Shown: positions 18,190 through 27,898 of the stretch, piece after piece
How positions within the stretch are numbered: position 1 is the first letter of the stretch
Layout of the letters: the number at the start of each line of letters is the position of its first letter
Assembly: GCF_003390325.1 (NCBI RefSeq)
Contig: NZ_QUOK01000002.1
Location: 372,001-436,000 of the forward strand
DNA from: Rhodohalobacter sp. SW132
GTDB lineage: Bacteria; Bacteroidota; Rhodothermia; Balneolales; Balneolaceae
Direction of reading: 5' to 3'
Length of the DNA: 64,000 nucleotides
Notes under the pieces: model-generated
What the model saw: the letters and a program-made list of their open reading frames with translations, nothing else
What the model was told of the DNA's origin: nothing
Databases searched by the model: none
Position numbers and translations under genes: made by a program

Positions 18190-18939
18190 TTATGATTCGA
18201 ATGTGATAAATGCTAACATCCGTCCGGCCTGGCTGCGTTCTCTTCGGAAAGAATAAAACCTTTCGTCTTCGATGGTACATTTGCTGTCCACATCAATCGA
18301 ATCCCGGCTGATTCCGGCCTCAAGCAGCTGCTGAGTCAAAAACGATTTTAAATTCAGGTGGGGTTTCGGCCCGATGGTTCGATCGATAAACGAATCATCA
18401 AATTTAGCGGCAACCTCTTCCCCAACTTCAAAATTTTGTACGGAAATACACGGTGATATATAAGCTGACACATCGTTCATTTCACACCCCAAACTTTGCA
18501 TCTTCTGGAGAGCGGAAGGCAGAATATTTGCGGCGGCACCGCGCCAACCGGCGTGAACTGCGGCAATGGTTTGTGTGGTGGGATCTGCCAGAAGTACCGC
18601 AGCGCAATCGGCTACTTTAATTGCCAGCGTCAGATGTTTTTGGCGGGTCACAAGTCCATCCACGCCCAGGTAATATCCCGGCTGGGATACGATTTTTACT
18701 TCTCCGCCATGAACCTGTTCAGCCCTGGCCAGTTGATCTGGTTTTAAACCTAATTCACGAAAAAAGATCTCAAAATTTTTGTCAACTTCTGCTTGTGGTG
18801 CGTTTGTATTCTCCCCCAGGTTCAGTCCCCGAATGATTCCTTCACTATTCAGGGAATTTCGCGAAGCAAAGGTTATCCCCGCTTTCAAACCGTTTACTGA
18901 GTTTAATAAATCAGATTGTTGAAATGCTTTCATTCTCAA
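18190..18939 (-). CDS. pgeF: PgeF/YfiH family protein (purine nucleoside phosphorylase LACC1 type)
   Basis: A 249-residue YfiH/LACC1-family enzyme, historically called polyphenol oxidase. Members act on purine nucleosides and correct mis-incorporated amino acids in peptidoglycan. The zinc and active-site segments are visible: QVHGGEV, KVADCAAVLLADP and AAVHAGWRGAAANIL. It is overlapped by the aroE stop (4 nt) and precedes the HDAC-like gene. Confidence 0.92.
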   Translation of the reverse strand: MRMKAFQQSDLLNSVNGLKAGITFASRNSLNSEGIIRGLNLGENTNAPQAEVDKNFEIFFRELGLKPDQLARAEQVHGGEVKIVSQPGYYLGVDGLVTRQKHLTLAIKVADCAAVLLADPTTQTIAAVHAGWRGAAANILPSALQKMQSLGCEMNDVSAYISPCISVQNFEVGEEVAAKFDDSFIDRTIGPKPHLNLKSFLTQQLLEAGISRDSIDVDSKCTIEDERFYSFRRERSQAGRMLAFITFES

Positions 18940-19811
18940 AAATGGGTTAACAGCTCATTTTTAACAAGATCAAATGGGAACGTATAGCCGGTCCAAATTT
19001 CAAATGAACGGCTGCCCTGGTAAATCAGCATATCCAGACCGTTAATGGTAACCGCACCGGATGTTTTTGCCAGTTTCAGAAATTTGGTTTCCATTGGGTT
19101 ATAGACCAAATCATAGCAAACCGTATCCATCAAATAGTCAGCATCCTGTTGATTGACGACTGAACTTTCCGAATACTTTCCCATTCCAAGTGGAGTGGAA
19201 TTTATGATCAGGCACGCCTCATCAGCAAATTCCTGCCATTGTGAATAATCCACAACCCTGGTAAAAGAGTTGCCAGCCGGAGGCTGAATGCGGTCAGGGG
19301 TTCTCGATACTATGATAATCTCTTCAAACCCTTGCTCTTCCAAAGCGTATTGCACAGCGAGGCTGGCTCCGCCTGTTCCAAATAGAATGGCCCGGCCGTA
19401 ATCAAGTTTATCCCGGTACTCCTCCAGCGGTTTCTGAAATCCGTAAATATCAGTATTAAAGGCAGAAAGTTCGGTTCCTTCAGGGTTCCGTTTAATTGTA
19501 TTAATTGCACCCACTGCTTCTGCTTCTGGTGAAACCGAATCAACTAAAGGAAATAACTGTCGTTTATACGGAATGGTGATATTGCATCCAAGAAACGAAT
19601 CACGATTCATCCAGGACGTAAAGTCTGCGATTGATTTGGGATTTAAATCAACTGCTACATACTTCGCCTCAATGCCGTGGTGGCGAAGCGCAAGATTATG
19701 CATAACCGGAGATAAGGAATGGCTTATTGGATGGCCAACAACAAGATAGTGTGGTGAGGTGGAATAATTAGAGGTTCTGAATTCATCAAACGAGTAGATA
19801 GTTTGTTGCAT
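18936..19811 (-). CDS. aroE: shikimate dehydrogenase
   Basis: Reduces 3-dehydroshikimate to shikimate with NADPH in aromatic amino-acid synthesis. The 291-residue protein has the substrate-binding start VVGHPISHSLSPVMHN, the catalytic Lys in NITIPYKRQ, AVGAINTI, the nucleotide loop LFGTGGASLAV and the closing NGLDMLIYQGSRSFEIWTG. It overlaps pgeF by 4 nt. Confidence 0.96.
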   Translation of the reverse strand: MQQTIYSFDEFRTSNYSTSPHYLVVGHPISHSLSPVMHNLALRHHGIEAKYVAVDLNPKSIADFTSWMNRDSFLGCNITIPYKRQLFPLVDSVSPEAEAVGAINTIKRNPEGTELSAFNTDIYGFQKPLEEYRDKLDYGRAILFGTGGASLAVQYALEEQGFEEIIIVSRTPDRIQPPAGNSFTRVVDYSQWQEFADEACLIINSTPLGMGKYSESSVVNQQDADYLMDTVCYDLVYNPMETKFLKLAKTSGAVTINGLDMLIYQGSRSFEIWTGYTFPFDLVKNELLTHF

Positions 19812-19900
19812 TGAACGGGTATAACCGCTTAGGATTAATCGCTAACTCACCACGAGTAAGGAGATTGAAAGAATTGGTAAGGCTAAAAATCTCGCGGAAT

Positions 19901-19930
19901 AAAAAAATGCGCACCGTATTGGTGCGCATA
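19901..19930 (-). terminator. intrinsic terminator after the SRPBCC gene
   Basis: A perfect 9-bp stem (atgcgcacc/ggtgcgcat) with a 5-nt loop is followed, on the minus strand, by a run of seven T. It ends the monocistronic SRPBCC transcript before aroE begins. Confidence 0.85.
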
Positions 19931-19957
19931 TTCAATCCCATTGAGATCAGGAAAAAA

Positions 19958-20425
19958 TTAAGCAGTCACTTCGCTGCTCTTCTCTTCTGTCTGTTCATCT
20001 TTAAAGGTGTCTGTTTCAGCCAATTCTTTGAATTTGCCAAGATCAGCTTTGAGCTGTTTCGCCAGACCTTCAATAAAGTTTGCAAGTTCTTCTTCCGGCT
20101 CGCCGAAGAACGTTCTGTAATCGAGAGAAAAATCAATTCGAGTGCGCTTTCCGTTATCCAACGGAGTAAATCGAATAGTACCGGTTTGATTTAAATTCCC
20201 ATTAATAGTAATCCAGGCAAAACGTGTGTTTCTTAGATTATCAATAATATTTGTTGTCCATTGAAACTCCTCGCCACCAATATTGGTTTTGTAGTCGAAC
20301 GTTTGGGAATTGACTTTTTCGATCTCGTCAATTCTATCCAGAAATTTTGTATAATGTACTGGATTGCAAAGCAATTCGTAAGCTTTGGCAAGGGGTAGGT
20401 CTACTTCGATTCTTTCGTGCGCCAT
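19958..20425 (-). CDS. SRPBCC (START/polyketide cyclase-like) family protein
   Basis: A 155-residue single-domain protein beginning ERIEVDLPLAKAYELLCNP, typical of SRPBCC/Aha1-like domains. Alternating strands (TRFAWITING, GTIRFTPLD, TRIDFSLDY) and a C-terminal helix (LANFIEGLAKQLKADLGKF) complete the helix-grip fold. Such proteins bind hydrophobic ligands; the ligand here is unknown. It has its own terminator downstream and a divergent promoter region shared with the outer-membrane gene. Confidence 0.8.
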   Translation of the reverse strand: MAHERIEVDLPLAKAYELLCNPVHYTKFLDRIDEIEKVNSQTFDYKTNIGGEEFQWTTNIIDNLRNTRFAWITINGNLNQTGTIRFTPLDNGKRTRIDFSLDYRTFFGEPEEELANFIEGLAKQLKADLGKFKELAETDTFKDEQTEEKSSEVTA

Positions 20426-20548
20426 AGTATGATTGAACTTCGGAAATGAGAATTTTAGTTCATGTTTGAGAAGTTTGTGGTAAGCAGATACGGCTTATCC
20501 ACAATGCATCAAATTTAAACATATTTTGATTAATCATCAATCAATTTC

Positions 20549-21928
20549 GTGCAGAAACATTTTAAAAAGTTTTTCTTTGTCAGTATCACCTCTTTTCTAC
20601 CGCTTCTTATTTTCTTTTTTATCTTCCTTAACCTCTTCACCACCAACAGTTTCGCGCAACAATCACTATCTGGTATGTACCAGAATTATACTGGCTATCA
20701 GCTAACGGGAGATCATGAACTTGTTGCCGGCAGAAACCGATTACGGGTGCAATTTAATCAATCTCTTCCATTTGGTACGCTGTATGCTGAGATCGATTTC
20801 CTTGACAAATACGCTGATGAGCGTGATTTTGAAATACTGCCGAGGCAAATGTATGCTGATTGGTATACTTCCAATTACGATATCCGGATCGGGAAGCAGA
20901 ATGTAATATGGGGTGAATCGATTGACACATTTGTAAATGATATTATTACACCCGTGGACTTAAGCGAGTTTTTAACTCAATCGCCCGAGGATTTGAGAGT
21001 TGGTGTTACGGCTGTAAATATCCGCCGCTACTTTGGAAGTCACTCTCTTCAGCTTATTATCACCCCGGCTATCCAGCCCGATCGGTTACCCGATCCAGAT
21101 TCCAGATGGTTTCCGATTGAGCAGCCTCCAACATTTATTCCAGTCAGCTTCAGAGAAAGAGACCGATCCCCTGCCCTATCCGATGTTCAGACTGCGTTGC
21201 GGTTTGCCTGGCGGCCATCCGCATCCCTTGATGTTGATTTTATGCTCTACCGCTGGGCGCATCCCATGCCCGCTTATTCGGTACGACCAGCCATTCAGGA
21301 ATTCCCGAACACGCCTGAAGTCAGCCTGAGAGAGAATTACAAAACATCTCCAATGGCGGGATATTCTCTCTCCTGGCAAATATCCGACCGATGGAGTTTT
21401 GTTTCAGAAGCGCTTTATGTTTACAGCCGCCTTTTCACCTATTTACCTGTATCCGTAAACCGCCTGGAATCGGCTCTGGATAATCCGGCAGAAATTTTAC
21501 CTCTTTTGCAGGAATTTGAAATTCGGGATGATGGTTATCTCCTCACCAAACCGTGGCTACACACAATGGCAGGGATGCAGGCAGATCTTTGGGATACCAT
21601 CGTGGGAGTGCAAGCGTATACCGAGCTGATTCTGAATTATGAAGAACGAATACTCTCCCAGCAGCTCTTCCCCTACCTGTCTGCTTTCGCCCAGCGAACA
21701 TTTCTGAGAGAACGGCTGGCTCTAACAGCAAACGGACGTTACAACATTTATGGTGAAGATTTTTGGGCTCAAATCCGAACCTCGTATGAAATAAATGATG
21801 GCTTTGAGGTCGCAATGGGTACCAATCTGTTTGGCGGCCCATCCATTTCTCCATTTTACGGCCACCTCTCATTTGAACTATTTAAAGAGAACAGCTTCGG
21901 TTTCGTACAAACATCGATCTATTTTTGA
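20549..21928 (+). CDS. DUF1302-like outer-membrane beta-barrel protein
   Basis: A 459-residue secreted protein. Its long hydrophobic signal peptide (about residues 8-36, ending NSFAQQ) is reached from a GTG start; the first internal ATG lies after the signal. The body has alternating amphipathic strands and ends in a C-terminal FGFVQTSIYF with a terminal Phe, typical of BamA-inserted barrels. IRIGKQNVIWGESID resembles DUF1302 porin-like proteins. It is followed by an RND exporter, a pairing known for DUF1302 genes, although the usual DUF1329 partner is missing. Confidence 0.75.
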   Translation: MQKHFKKFFFVSITSFLPLLIFFFIFLNLFTTNSFAQQSLSGMYQNYTGYQLTGDHELVAGRNRLRVQFNQSLPFGTLYAEIDFLDKYADERDFEILPRQMYADWYTSNYDIRIGKQNVIWGESIDTFVNDIITPVDLSEFLTQSPEDLRVGVTAVNIRRYFGSHSLQLIITPAIQPDRLPDPDSRWFPIEQPPTFIPVSFRERDRSPALSDVQTALRFAWRPSASLDVDFMLYRWAHPMPAYSVRPAIQEFPNTPEVSLRENYKTSPMAGYSLSWQISDRWSFVSEALYVYSRLFTYLPVSVNRLESALDNPAEILPLLQEFEIRDDGYLLTKPWLHTMAGMQADLWDTIVGVQAYTELILNYEERILSQQLFPYLSAFAQRTFLRERLALTANGRYNIYGEDFWAQIRTSYEINDGFEVAMGTNLFGGPSISPFYGHLSFELFKENSFGFVQTSIYF

Positions 21929-22023
21929 TCACAGATATTTAGATTGAACCGCAAATTTGCGGGAATGTATCACGTAATCAATTAGTTCAGAAGCTGAATT
22001 CAACAGACGCAAATGGCAGTATA

Positions 22024-24324
22024 GTGGAACGATTTGGCAACATATTACTGGCGGCTCCGGGTACGGTAATCACAGGGATGATATTACTCATATTCCTTGC
22101 TATCTATCCTGCAAGCCAGATTACCACCGATTTTAACCTGGAAGGTTTTTATCGGGAAGATGATCCTGTAATCGAGGATTATCAGCTTCTGGAGGATGAA
22201 TTCGGAAGAGATGACAATACGATTCTGATCGGCTTTCGTGCAGATGATATCATCAAACCGGAAATTCTAAGAGATATTCGTGACCTGACCCACCGATTTG
22301 AAGAGATCCCGTATATTGAATCGGTGAGAAGTATTACCAATGCCGAGCAAATCCGGAATGTTCAGGATCAGCTCGATTTTTCACCGTATATCCCTGAAAT
22401 ACCAGAATCTGATGATGAACTTTCCAGTCTGAAATCATCGCTGACAGAGGATCCTTTTCTCAGCGGGCTGTTAATCAATCAAAACGCAACAGCGACCTCG
22501 TTTCTGCTCACAATTCGTGAAGCCGACAACACCTACCCAAACAGAAATGTAATCATCAATCAGATCAATGAGATTACAGGTGAATATTCCGGGGATTATA
22601 CATTTCGAAAATCGGGGATTCCATTTTTCAGAAATCAATATGTAAATTTGCTGAACGGTGAGATTTTCATTTATATAGGTCTTTCGTCGGTTTTGATCAT
22701 ACTATTACTTTGGTATCTCTACAGAAGTATTTGGGGTGTACTTTTCCCGATGATTATAGTTTGGACAACACTGCTGTTTACCGTTGCCATTATTCATCTG
22801 ACGGGCGGTTATCTCGAAATCATGAGCAGCACCATCGCCCCGATTCTTCTCTGCGTTGGCGTTGCCGATGCTGTTCATATGATATCAAAATATGACGACG
22901 CCAGGGAATCAGGAATTAAAAAGAGGGCTTCGATTATAGAAATGCTGAAGACGCTTGGCAGTGCTACGTTTCTCACCAGTGTCACCACCGCAATTGGCTT
23001 CGCATCCCTTCTGAGCAGTTCTGTAGTACCGATGGCACGTTTTGGAGCCTACACGGCAGCGGGAGTTCTTCTGGCTTATGTGATCACCATCTTCTTTCTT
23101 CCCGTAGCGTTGTCAAAATCGCGAAAATCCCGTGTGTTCAATGAGAAATCCGGTTCGTTTTATCCCGCCATTCAAACGATTTTATCCCGGATTAGCGCGA
23201 TTAACCGGGTGCATTATAAAAAAATACTGCTATTCGGTTTGGTCGGTACTACAATTGTGGCTTTAGGAATAAAAAATGTGGATGTTAACGGAAAAGTATT
23301 TGATGATCTCGGCGACGATACCCAGCTGATGCAGGATAGCCGCTTTTTCTCGGAGCAGCTCGCACCGCAGTTCCCGATGGAGTTTATCATCAATACCGGT
23401 GAACCGGACGGAGCCGGAACAATTGACCTTTTGCAGCGAGTGGATCAATTCGAGGAATTTTTACTCGGATTTGATGAAATCCATCGCGTAATAGGACTCA
23501 ACCAGCTGATCAAAGAAGTCCATTATATTTTTCGGGAAAATAACGAAGTGACTGATGCACGCACTCTGCCAGATTCTGATGCGACCATCGCGCAATATTT
23601 GCTTCTTTTGGAGATCAATGATGCGCCTGAGTTAAACAGGTTGACCGATTTTGATTACAGTAAGTTACGAGTCACCGCATTTACAGAAGACGCTGGTTCA
23701 AAGCGAATAAATGAGATCAGAGATGAAATCGACGGTTATATTTATGATCATTTTACGGAAGATGTAACTGTTACGGGTACCACTATTCTGAGTGCTGACT
23801 TGACTGACAAAATTGTGTATTCGCTCGTATGGAGCATCCTGATTGCTTTGGTGGCCATATCTCTGATCATGACATTGTTATTTAGAAACGTAAAAATGGT
23901 TTTAATTTCGCTGGTGCCAAACGTCATACCTCTTTTAGTAATAGCAAGCGTGATGGGGTTTTTGAATGTAGATATCAAACCGTCAACGGCTGTTATTTTC
24001 ACGATCGCACTGGGAATTGCGGTGGATGACAGTATTCACTACCTGGCCCGGTTTCGAATTGAAATGCAGCGGCGCGGTGTGATGAACGCCGCACTTTCGG
24101 CCACTACTATAAAAACCGGTCGGGCAATAGTGGTTACAAGCTTTATTTTGATTGCGGGATTCGGAACGTTAATCACTAGCGCGTTTGCATCTACAGCGAT
24201 GATGGGAATCCTGGTGTGCAGCACAATTTTCGCAGCCCTGATTGCGGATTTGTTTATTTTGCCTTCGCTTTTCTACTGGCTGCGGCCTGATATTAAGATC
24301 GGGAAAAAGCCTGAACTGCTTTGA
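22024..24324 (+). CDS. RND superfamily (MMPL-type) exporter
   Basis: A 766-residue inner-membrane transporter with two repeats. Each has one helix, a periplasmic domain of about 170 residues and five further helices. The family segments IAPILLCVGVADAVHMISKYDD and VIFTIALGIAVDDSIHYLARFR carry the intramembrane acidic residues used for proton coupling. The GTG start opens right before the first helix. It probably works with the upstream outer-membrane protein; hydrophobic cargo such as lipids or pigments would fit other members. The end overlaps tmk by 32 nt in convergent orientation. Confidence 0.9.
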   Translation: MERFGNILLAAPGTVITGMILLIFLAIYPASQITTDFNLEGFYREDDPVIEDYQLLEDEFGRDDNTILIGFRADDIIKPEILRDIRDLTHRFEEIPYIESVRSITNAEQIRNVQDQLDFSPYIPEIPESDDELSSLKSSLTEDPFLSGLLINQNATATSFLLTIREADNTYPNRNVIINQINEITGEYSGDYTFRKSGIPFFRNQYVNLLNGEIFIYIGLSSVLIILLLWYLYRSIWGVLFPMIIVWTTLLFTVAIIHLTGGYLEIMSSTIAPILLCVGVADAVHMISKYDDARESGIKKRASIIEMLKTLGSATFLTSVTTAIGFASLLSSSVVPMARFGAYTAAGVLLAYVITIFFLPVALSKSRKSRVFNEKSGSFYPAIQTILSRISAINRVHYKKILLFGLVGTTIVALGIKNVDVNGKVFDDLGDDTQLMQDSRFFSEQLAPQFPMEFIINTGEPDGAGTIDLLQRVDQFEEFLLGFDEIHRVIGLNQLIKEVHYIFRENNEVTDARTLPDSDATIAQYLLLLEINDAPELNRLTDFDYSKLRVTAFTEDAGSKRINEIRDEIDGYIYDHFTEDVTVTGTTILSADLTDKIVYSLVWSILIALVAISLIMTLLFRNVKMVLISLVPNVIPLLVIASVMGFLNVDIKPSTAVIFTIALGIAVDDSIHYLARFRIEMQRRGVMNAALSATTIKTGRAIVVTSFILIAGFGTLITSAFASTAMMGILVCSTIFAALIADLFILPSLFYWLRPDIKIGKKPELL

Positions 24325-24901
24325 GTATGTCGGCGTGAATTAACTCCACACTCTGTTCCGCATTTATCGTTTGGATACGTGATTCCTCGCTAGCCAGTTT
24401 ATCAAAACCGGCGGCTACTTTAGCGAAAAAGGAATCTCCGGCACGCTCCATGCGGTCTTTCTCATTTTCTTCAGTCCGTTTTCGGGCAGTATCAGCAGAA
24501 ATTTTCAGATAAAACGTTAAATCGGGAACCGTTTTGTGAGACGCGATGGAGTTCAGCTGATTGATCACCCCAATAGTGGCTGACTCCCGGCCATATCCCT
24601 GGTAGGCAACTGTTGAGTCGTAAAAACGATCAAGGATTACCACGGTTCCTTTCTCCAATAGTGGATTTACTTTTTCAGCAATGAGTTGTGAACGAGCGGC
24701 AGAAAAGAGGAGCATTTCGGTGACGGGATCCATCTCATCACCCCCATGCAGCAGTAACGTGCGAATTTGCTCGGATATATCGGTACCGCCCGGTTCCCGG
24801 AATACTGAACAGTCTGTTTTTTGCTTTTCGAAATATTCTTTTAGCAGGCGAATTTGCGTGGTTTTTCCGCTGCCATCAATCCCTTCAAACGTAATAAACA
24901 C
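24293..24901 (-). CDS. tmk: thymidylate kinase
   Basis: Phosphorylates dTMP to dTDP. The 202-residue protein has the P-loop EGIDGSGKTTQ (residues 6-16), the FREPGGTDISE substrate motif, LLFSAARSQL and DRFYDSTVAYQGYGR. The lid region (ARKRTEENEKDRME) is intact. The gene lies 14 nt after the PspC gene on the same strand. Confidence 0.97.
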   Translation of the reverse strand: MFITFEGIDGSGKTTQIRLLKEYFEKQKTDCSVFREPGGTDISEQIRTLLLHGGDEMDPVTEMLLFSAARSQLIAEKVNPLLEKGTVVILDRFYDSTVAYQGYGRESATIGVINQLNSIASHKTVPDLTFYLKISADTARKRTEENEKDRMERAGDSFFAKVAAGFDKLASEESRIQTINAEQSVELIHADILKAVQAFSRS

Positions 24902-24915
24902 GTGTAATCTTTCGG

Positions 24916-25599
24916 TTATTTAAAATCATCCATGTCGTCGATCGACTCTTTTGGCATTACAACTGCCATTGCAATATATAAAAGAAAGAAACTACCTGAA
25001 CTAAGAAAAAAGGCAATCAGAAAACCGATACGTAAAACGGTTGAGTTGAGCCCAAGATATTTTGCGAGACCGCCGCATACTCCAAAAAGCTTACGGTCTG
25101 TGCGGGATTTGGTCAGACTGCCTGAACTTGATCGTAATCCGCTGGTAAATGAGGATGAAGAACCACTTTTCTGCTTACTCTTCCTTTTTTCTTTTTTCCC
25201 GGCAGCAGCATCTGAATACAGAAATTCATCCAGTTTATCGTACGTTTCTCTTTTAATTTCTTCCTTTTCCTTTTCGCGATGTTTTTCTTTTTTTGATCCT
25301 TTCAAAAACCCAATACAGATTATAGCAACCATCGCTCCAGCCAAATAGGGTGTCAGATTAACAAGAGTTGAAAGAAATGTAATGCCACCCGATCCAAACA
25401 GTTCTGCGCCGATTGTCTGGCCAACGAAAGCAAGTGCAATAAAAATAAAAGCGAGACCGCTGATGGTTCGGATATTCCAGATACTCACCTTCTCTTTTTC
25501 TTCATCTGTTTTCAGAAAATCCTTCAGTGAAGTTTGTAAATCCTCATCTGAAATCTGCAGAGTGGACGACCGTGAATGCTGTTTAGATTGACTGACCAT
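24916..25599 (-). CDS. PspC domain membrane protein
   Basis: A 227-residue protein. A PspC domain fills the C-terminus (RKLFGVCGGLAKYLGLNSTVLRIGF, then a hydrophobic helix and AMAVVMPKES). The N-terminal half has two further membrane helices (about 47-66 and 82-100) and a basic, Ser-rich cytosolic linker. PspC proteins take part in the envelope phage-shock response. Here the domain is C-terminal and preceded by a separate membrane domain. The gene precedes tmk. Confidence 0.85.
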   Translation of the reverse strand: MVSQSKQHSRSSTLQISDEDLQTSLKDFLKTDEEKEKVSIWNIRTISGLAFIFIALAFVGQTIGAELFGSGGITFLSTLVNLTPYLAGAMVAIICIGFLKGSKKEKHREKEKEEIKRETYDKLDEFLYSDAAAGKKEKRKSKQKSGSSSSFTSGLRSSSGSLTKSRTDRKLFGVCGGLAKYLGLNSTVLRIGFLIAFFLSSGSFFLLYIAMAVVMPKESIDDMDDFK

Positions 25600-25705
25600 G
25601 AGTTCTGACGTTTATTTCGATATCATTAATTTGCGTAGTAAGAAACGATTGGTTTCCAAACTTTCTTAACCTTACGAAAGCATGTTCAATCGGTTACACC
25701 TTTTT

Positions 25706-26287
25706 TTAAATGACTTTATTCTCGGTAATTACCTGATTTGGTTGTTCATCAAACGTTTCCACAGGCAAGCTACTCCATGATAATGTACAGTTGTAACATA
25801 ACCCAACAGAGAACGAATTTGAATTCTTTAGAAACCGATCGTAATACCCTTTTCCATACCCAATTCTATTCCTTGAAAAATCAGCAGCAGCCATCGGAAC
25901 GATGATCAATGAAAGTTCTGAAACATCAACCGGATCTTCTTTAAAAGGCTCTTTTACTCCCCATTCATTGGTGTACAGATCATCTAAACTTTTTATTCTA
26001 TGATGAGAAAGTTTGCCGTTCGGCTTCATTTTTGGAACCACTACCCTTTTCCCCATATTAAAACAGGTTTCAATGATTTTTGTGGTAGAAACTTCCCGCT
26101 GCTCTTCCATCGATACGTAGGTGTGAACCGTATCCGCTTTTTGAAATGCGTGTTGATTGAATAACTGGTCCGCAATTCGAATACTGAGTTCAAGGTGTTC
26201 TACCTCGCTTAACGACCTGCGCACATGAAGAAACGACCGGCGTATATTTTCCTTTTTCTCTGCAATGGATCGTTCAGTCATAACCAA
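25706..26287 (-). CDS. 5-formyltetrahydrofolate cyclo-ligase
   Basis: Converts 5-formyl-THF to 5,10-methenyl-THF using ATP. The 193-residue protein has the family's KENIRRSFLHVR start and the signature RNRIGYGKGYYDRFL near residue 145. Its start overlaps the end of bshC by 10 nt, so it is coupled to it. Confidence 0.9.
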   Translation of the reverse strand: MVMTERSIAEKKENIRRSFLHVRRSLSEVEHLELSIRIADQLFNQHAFQKADTVHTYVSMEEQREVSTTKIIETCFNMGKRVVVPKMKPNGKLSHHRIKSLDDLYTNEWGVKEPFKEDPVDVSELSLIIVPMAAADFSRNRIGYGKGYYDRFLKNSNSFSVGLCYNCTLSWSSLPVETFDEQPNQVITENKVI

Positions 26288-27897
26288 ATCATTTTGTGTG
26301 AAAAAGGTTCTTCATCCTGAAGTGCATCCATCAGATAATCCCAAATATTGAGTCCGTATCGGTTCATATAGTACACAAACGCGATCTCACGTTCCTGTAA
26401 ATTTCCATTGGGGAAAAGGTTCTGTTTGATACGCATAATCCGATCAATCTGAATTTGATCTTGTTTTTTCATGGATCGGTAAACTTTTCCCTTTACCTTC
26501 TCGAGTTCATTGAAATAGGCAGCTGTTGCTTTGCCTACACTGCCGGCTAATGTTGGATCTATCTCCGAAATCTGTTGCTTTTTCACACGAGATAGCTCTT
26601 CAATATGATTTTGCCATACTGTGAACATTTTTTCAACATCATGCTCTTCGGTCTTTTCAATGTAGTTCTGCTCAAGATCTTCGATTCGCTGCTGGTAATC
26701 GGTCCATTCAAAAGGAAGTTCCCCCAATATTCTATCGATAGCACTCTCAATTAAAGTGAGGCTGAACCGCGGAATAATCGGTGGCATTTGCTTGTCAAAA
26801 ACCGGGTAGATCTCTTTCATTTGAGCATAATATGCAATTTCTCCCGGACCGCCCACATAGCCGATCACAGGCAGCAAATGATCCTGAATTACAGGTCTCA
26901 GAAATACATTAGGTGAAAACCGCTCCGGATCGGAATCAATTTCGGCAATCAGTTCAGCTGAATTCCAATCTTTGTCTGGAATACGCCATTTGTCATCTTC
27001 AAAATGAATCTTAATTCGCCTGCCGTTATCGTCAAAGTAAAAAAGGTTTGATGGATTCACATCAACCTGCCCGTGATACCCGGCATCTATCAAGTTATAT
27101 GTGGTATCATCCAGTAGATTTGATATTTCATTCTGATGATCAACCGCAGTGATGAACACATCTTTCGTAAACTCTTTTATTTTTTTGTGATTGTTTCCTG
27201 CTAATATCAGCCCATCATCCTCAAAAATTGAGAGCAGCCATCTACCAAAACTTTGAGCAAATGTCTGCTCCGGTGTGTAATATTTTCGAAGTTCATTTAG
27301 CAAACGATCGGTAAAGTCTGTTTCATCGAGTTGTTCTTCCACCTTTTTCTCAAAACGTACGAACTCATCTCCTAAATGTATGTTGCCAGCTGCGGGTGGA
27401 TGATATTGATAGTCTTTGTGTTTGTAGGTGAATTCATCTGTTGTATCAGCCTGGAACAACTTTACAGCTGATACTTCTTCGATATCGTGATCTTCATCAG
27501 CCAGCCAGAACACAGGAACAACTTTTCGGCCGGTATCCGCCTCAATATTTTTTGCGGTAAGTATTGCTGTGATTGTCTTGTAAATCGTAAAAAGAGGACC
27601 CCCGAAGAGTGAAACCTGCTGACCAGTCACCACAGCAACCGTGTCCGGATCCCGAAGTGATTCAATCTCTCGAATTGTTCTGTCAGAAGGGCTAAAAGTT
27701 TGGTTGAAATCGAGCAGCAGGTCCGTAATGTGCTCACGATCGCCAGTGAATGAGAATTCATGGCAGTATTCAGAAAGTACCTTTCGATCAGGCAGACCTG
27801 TCGTAAAAAACCGAAGGATCTCTTCGTTTCCGTTTATATAATCTTTGAAAAGCTTAGAAAATGGAAGATTCTCGAATGTTTCCGGCGTAACTTCCAC
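26278..27897 (-). CDS. bshC: bacillithiol biosynthesis cysteine-adding enzyme BshC
   Basis: The 539-residue length and the features VVTGQQVSLFGGPLFTIYKT, VPVFWLADEDHDIEEV and GYVGGPGEIAYYAQMKEIYP identify BshC, which adds cysteine to glucosaminyl-malate in the last step of bacillithiol synthesis. A coiled coil lies in the last 150 residues, as in the known fold. bshA and bshB are not in this window. The gene is 1 nt from the bifunctional nuclease gene on the same strand. Confidence 0.95.
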   Translation of the reverse strand: MEVTPETFENLPFSKLFKDYINGNEEILRFFTTGLPDRKVLSEYCHEFSFTGDREHITDLLLDFNQTFSPSDRTIREIESLRDPDTVAVVTGQQVSLFGGPLFTIYKTITAILTAKNIEADTGRKVVPVFWLADEDHDIEEVSAVKLFQADTTDEFTYKHKDYQYHPPAAGNIHLGDEFVRFEKKVEEQLDETDFTDRLLNELRKYYTPEQTFAQSFGRWLLSIFEDDGLILAGNNHKKIKEFTKDVFITAVDHQNEISNLLDDTTYNLIDAGYHGQVDVNPSNLFYFDDNGRRIKIHFEDDKWRIPDKDWNSAELIAEIDSDPERFSPNVFLRPVIQDHLLPVIGYVGGPGEIAYYAQMKEIYPVFDKQMPPIIPRFSLTLIESAIDRILGELPFEWTDYQQRIEDLEQNYIEKTEEHDVEKMFTVWQNHIEELSRVKKQQISEIDPTLAGSVGKATAAYFNELEKVKGKVYRSMKKQDQIQIDRIMRIKQNLFPNGNLQEREIAFVYYMNRYGLNIWDYLMDALQDEEPFSHKMIWL

Positions 27898-27898
27898 A

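Noticed and set aside
18176-18280. Longer N-terminus for the HDAC-like protein
   Set aside because: It would overlap pgeF by about 90 nt and adds residues foreign to the family; the GTG at 18175 gives the expected start.
19811-20194. Plus-strand frame of 127 residues across the SRPBCC gene
   Set aside because: Antisense to a recognisable protein and to its terminator; no family match.
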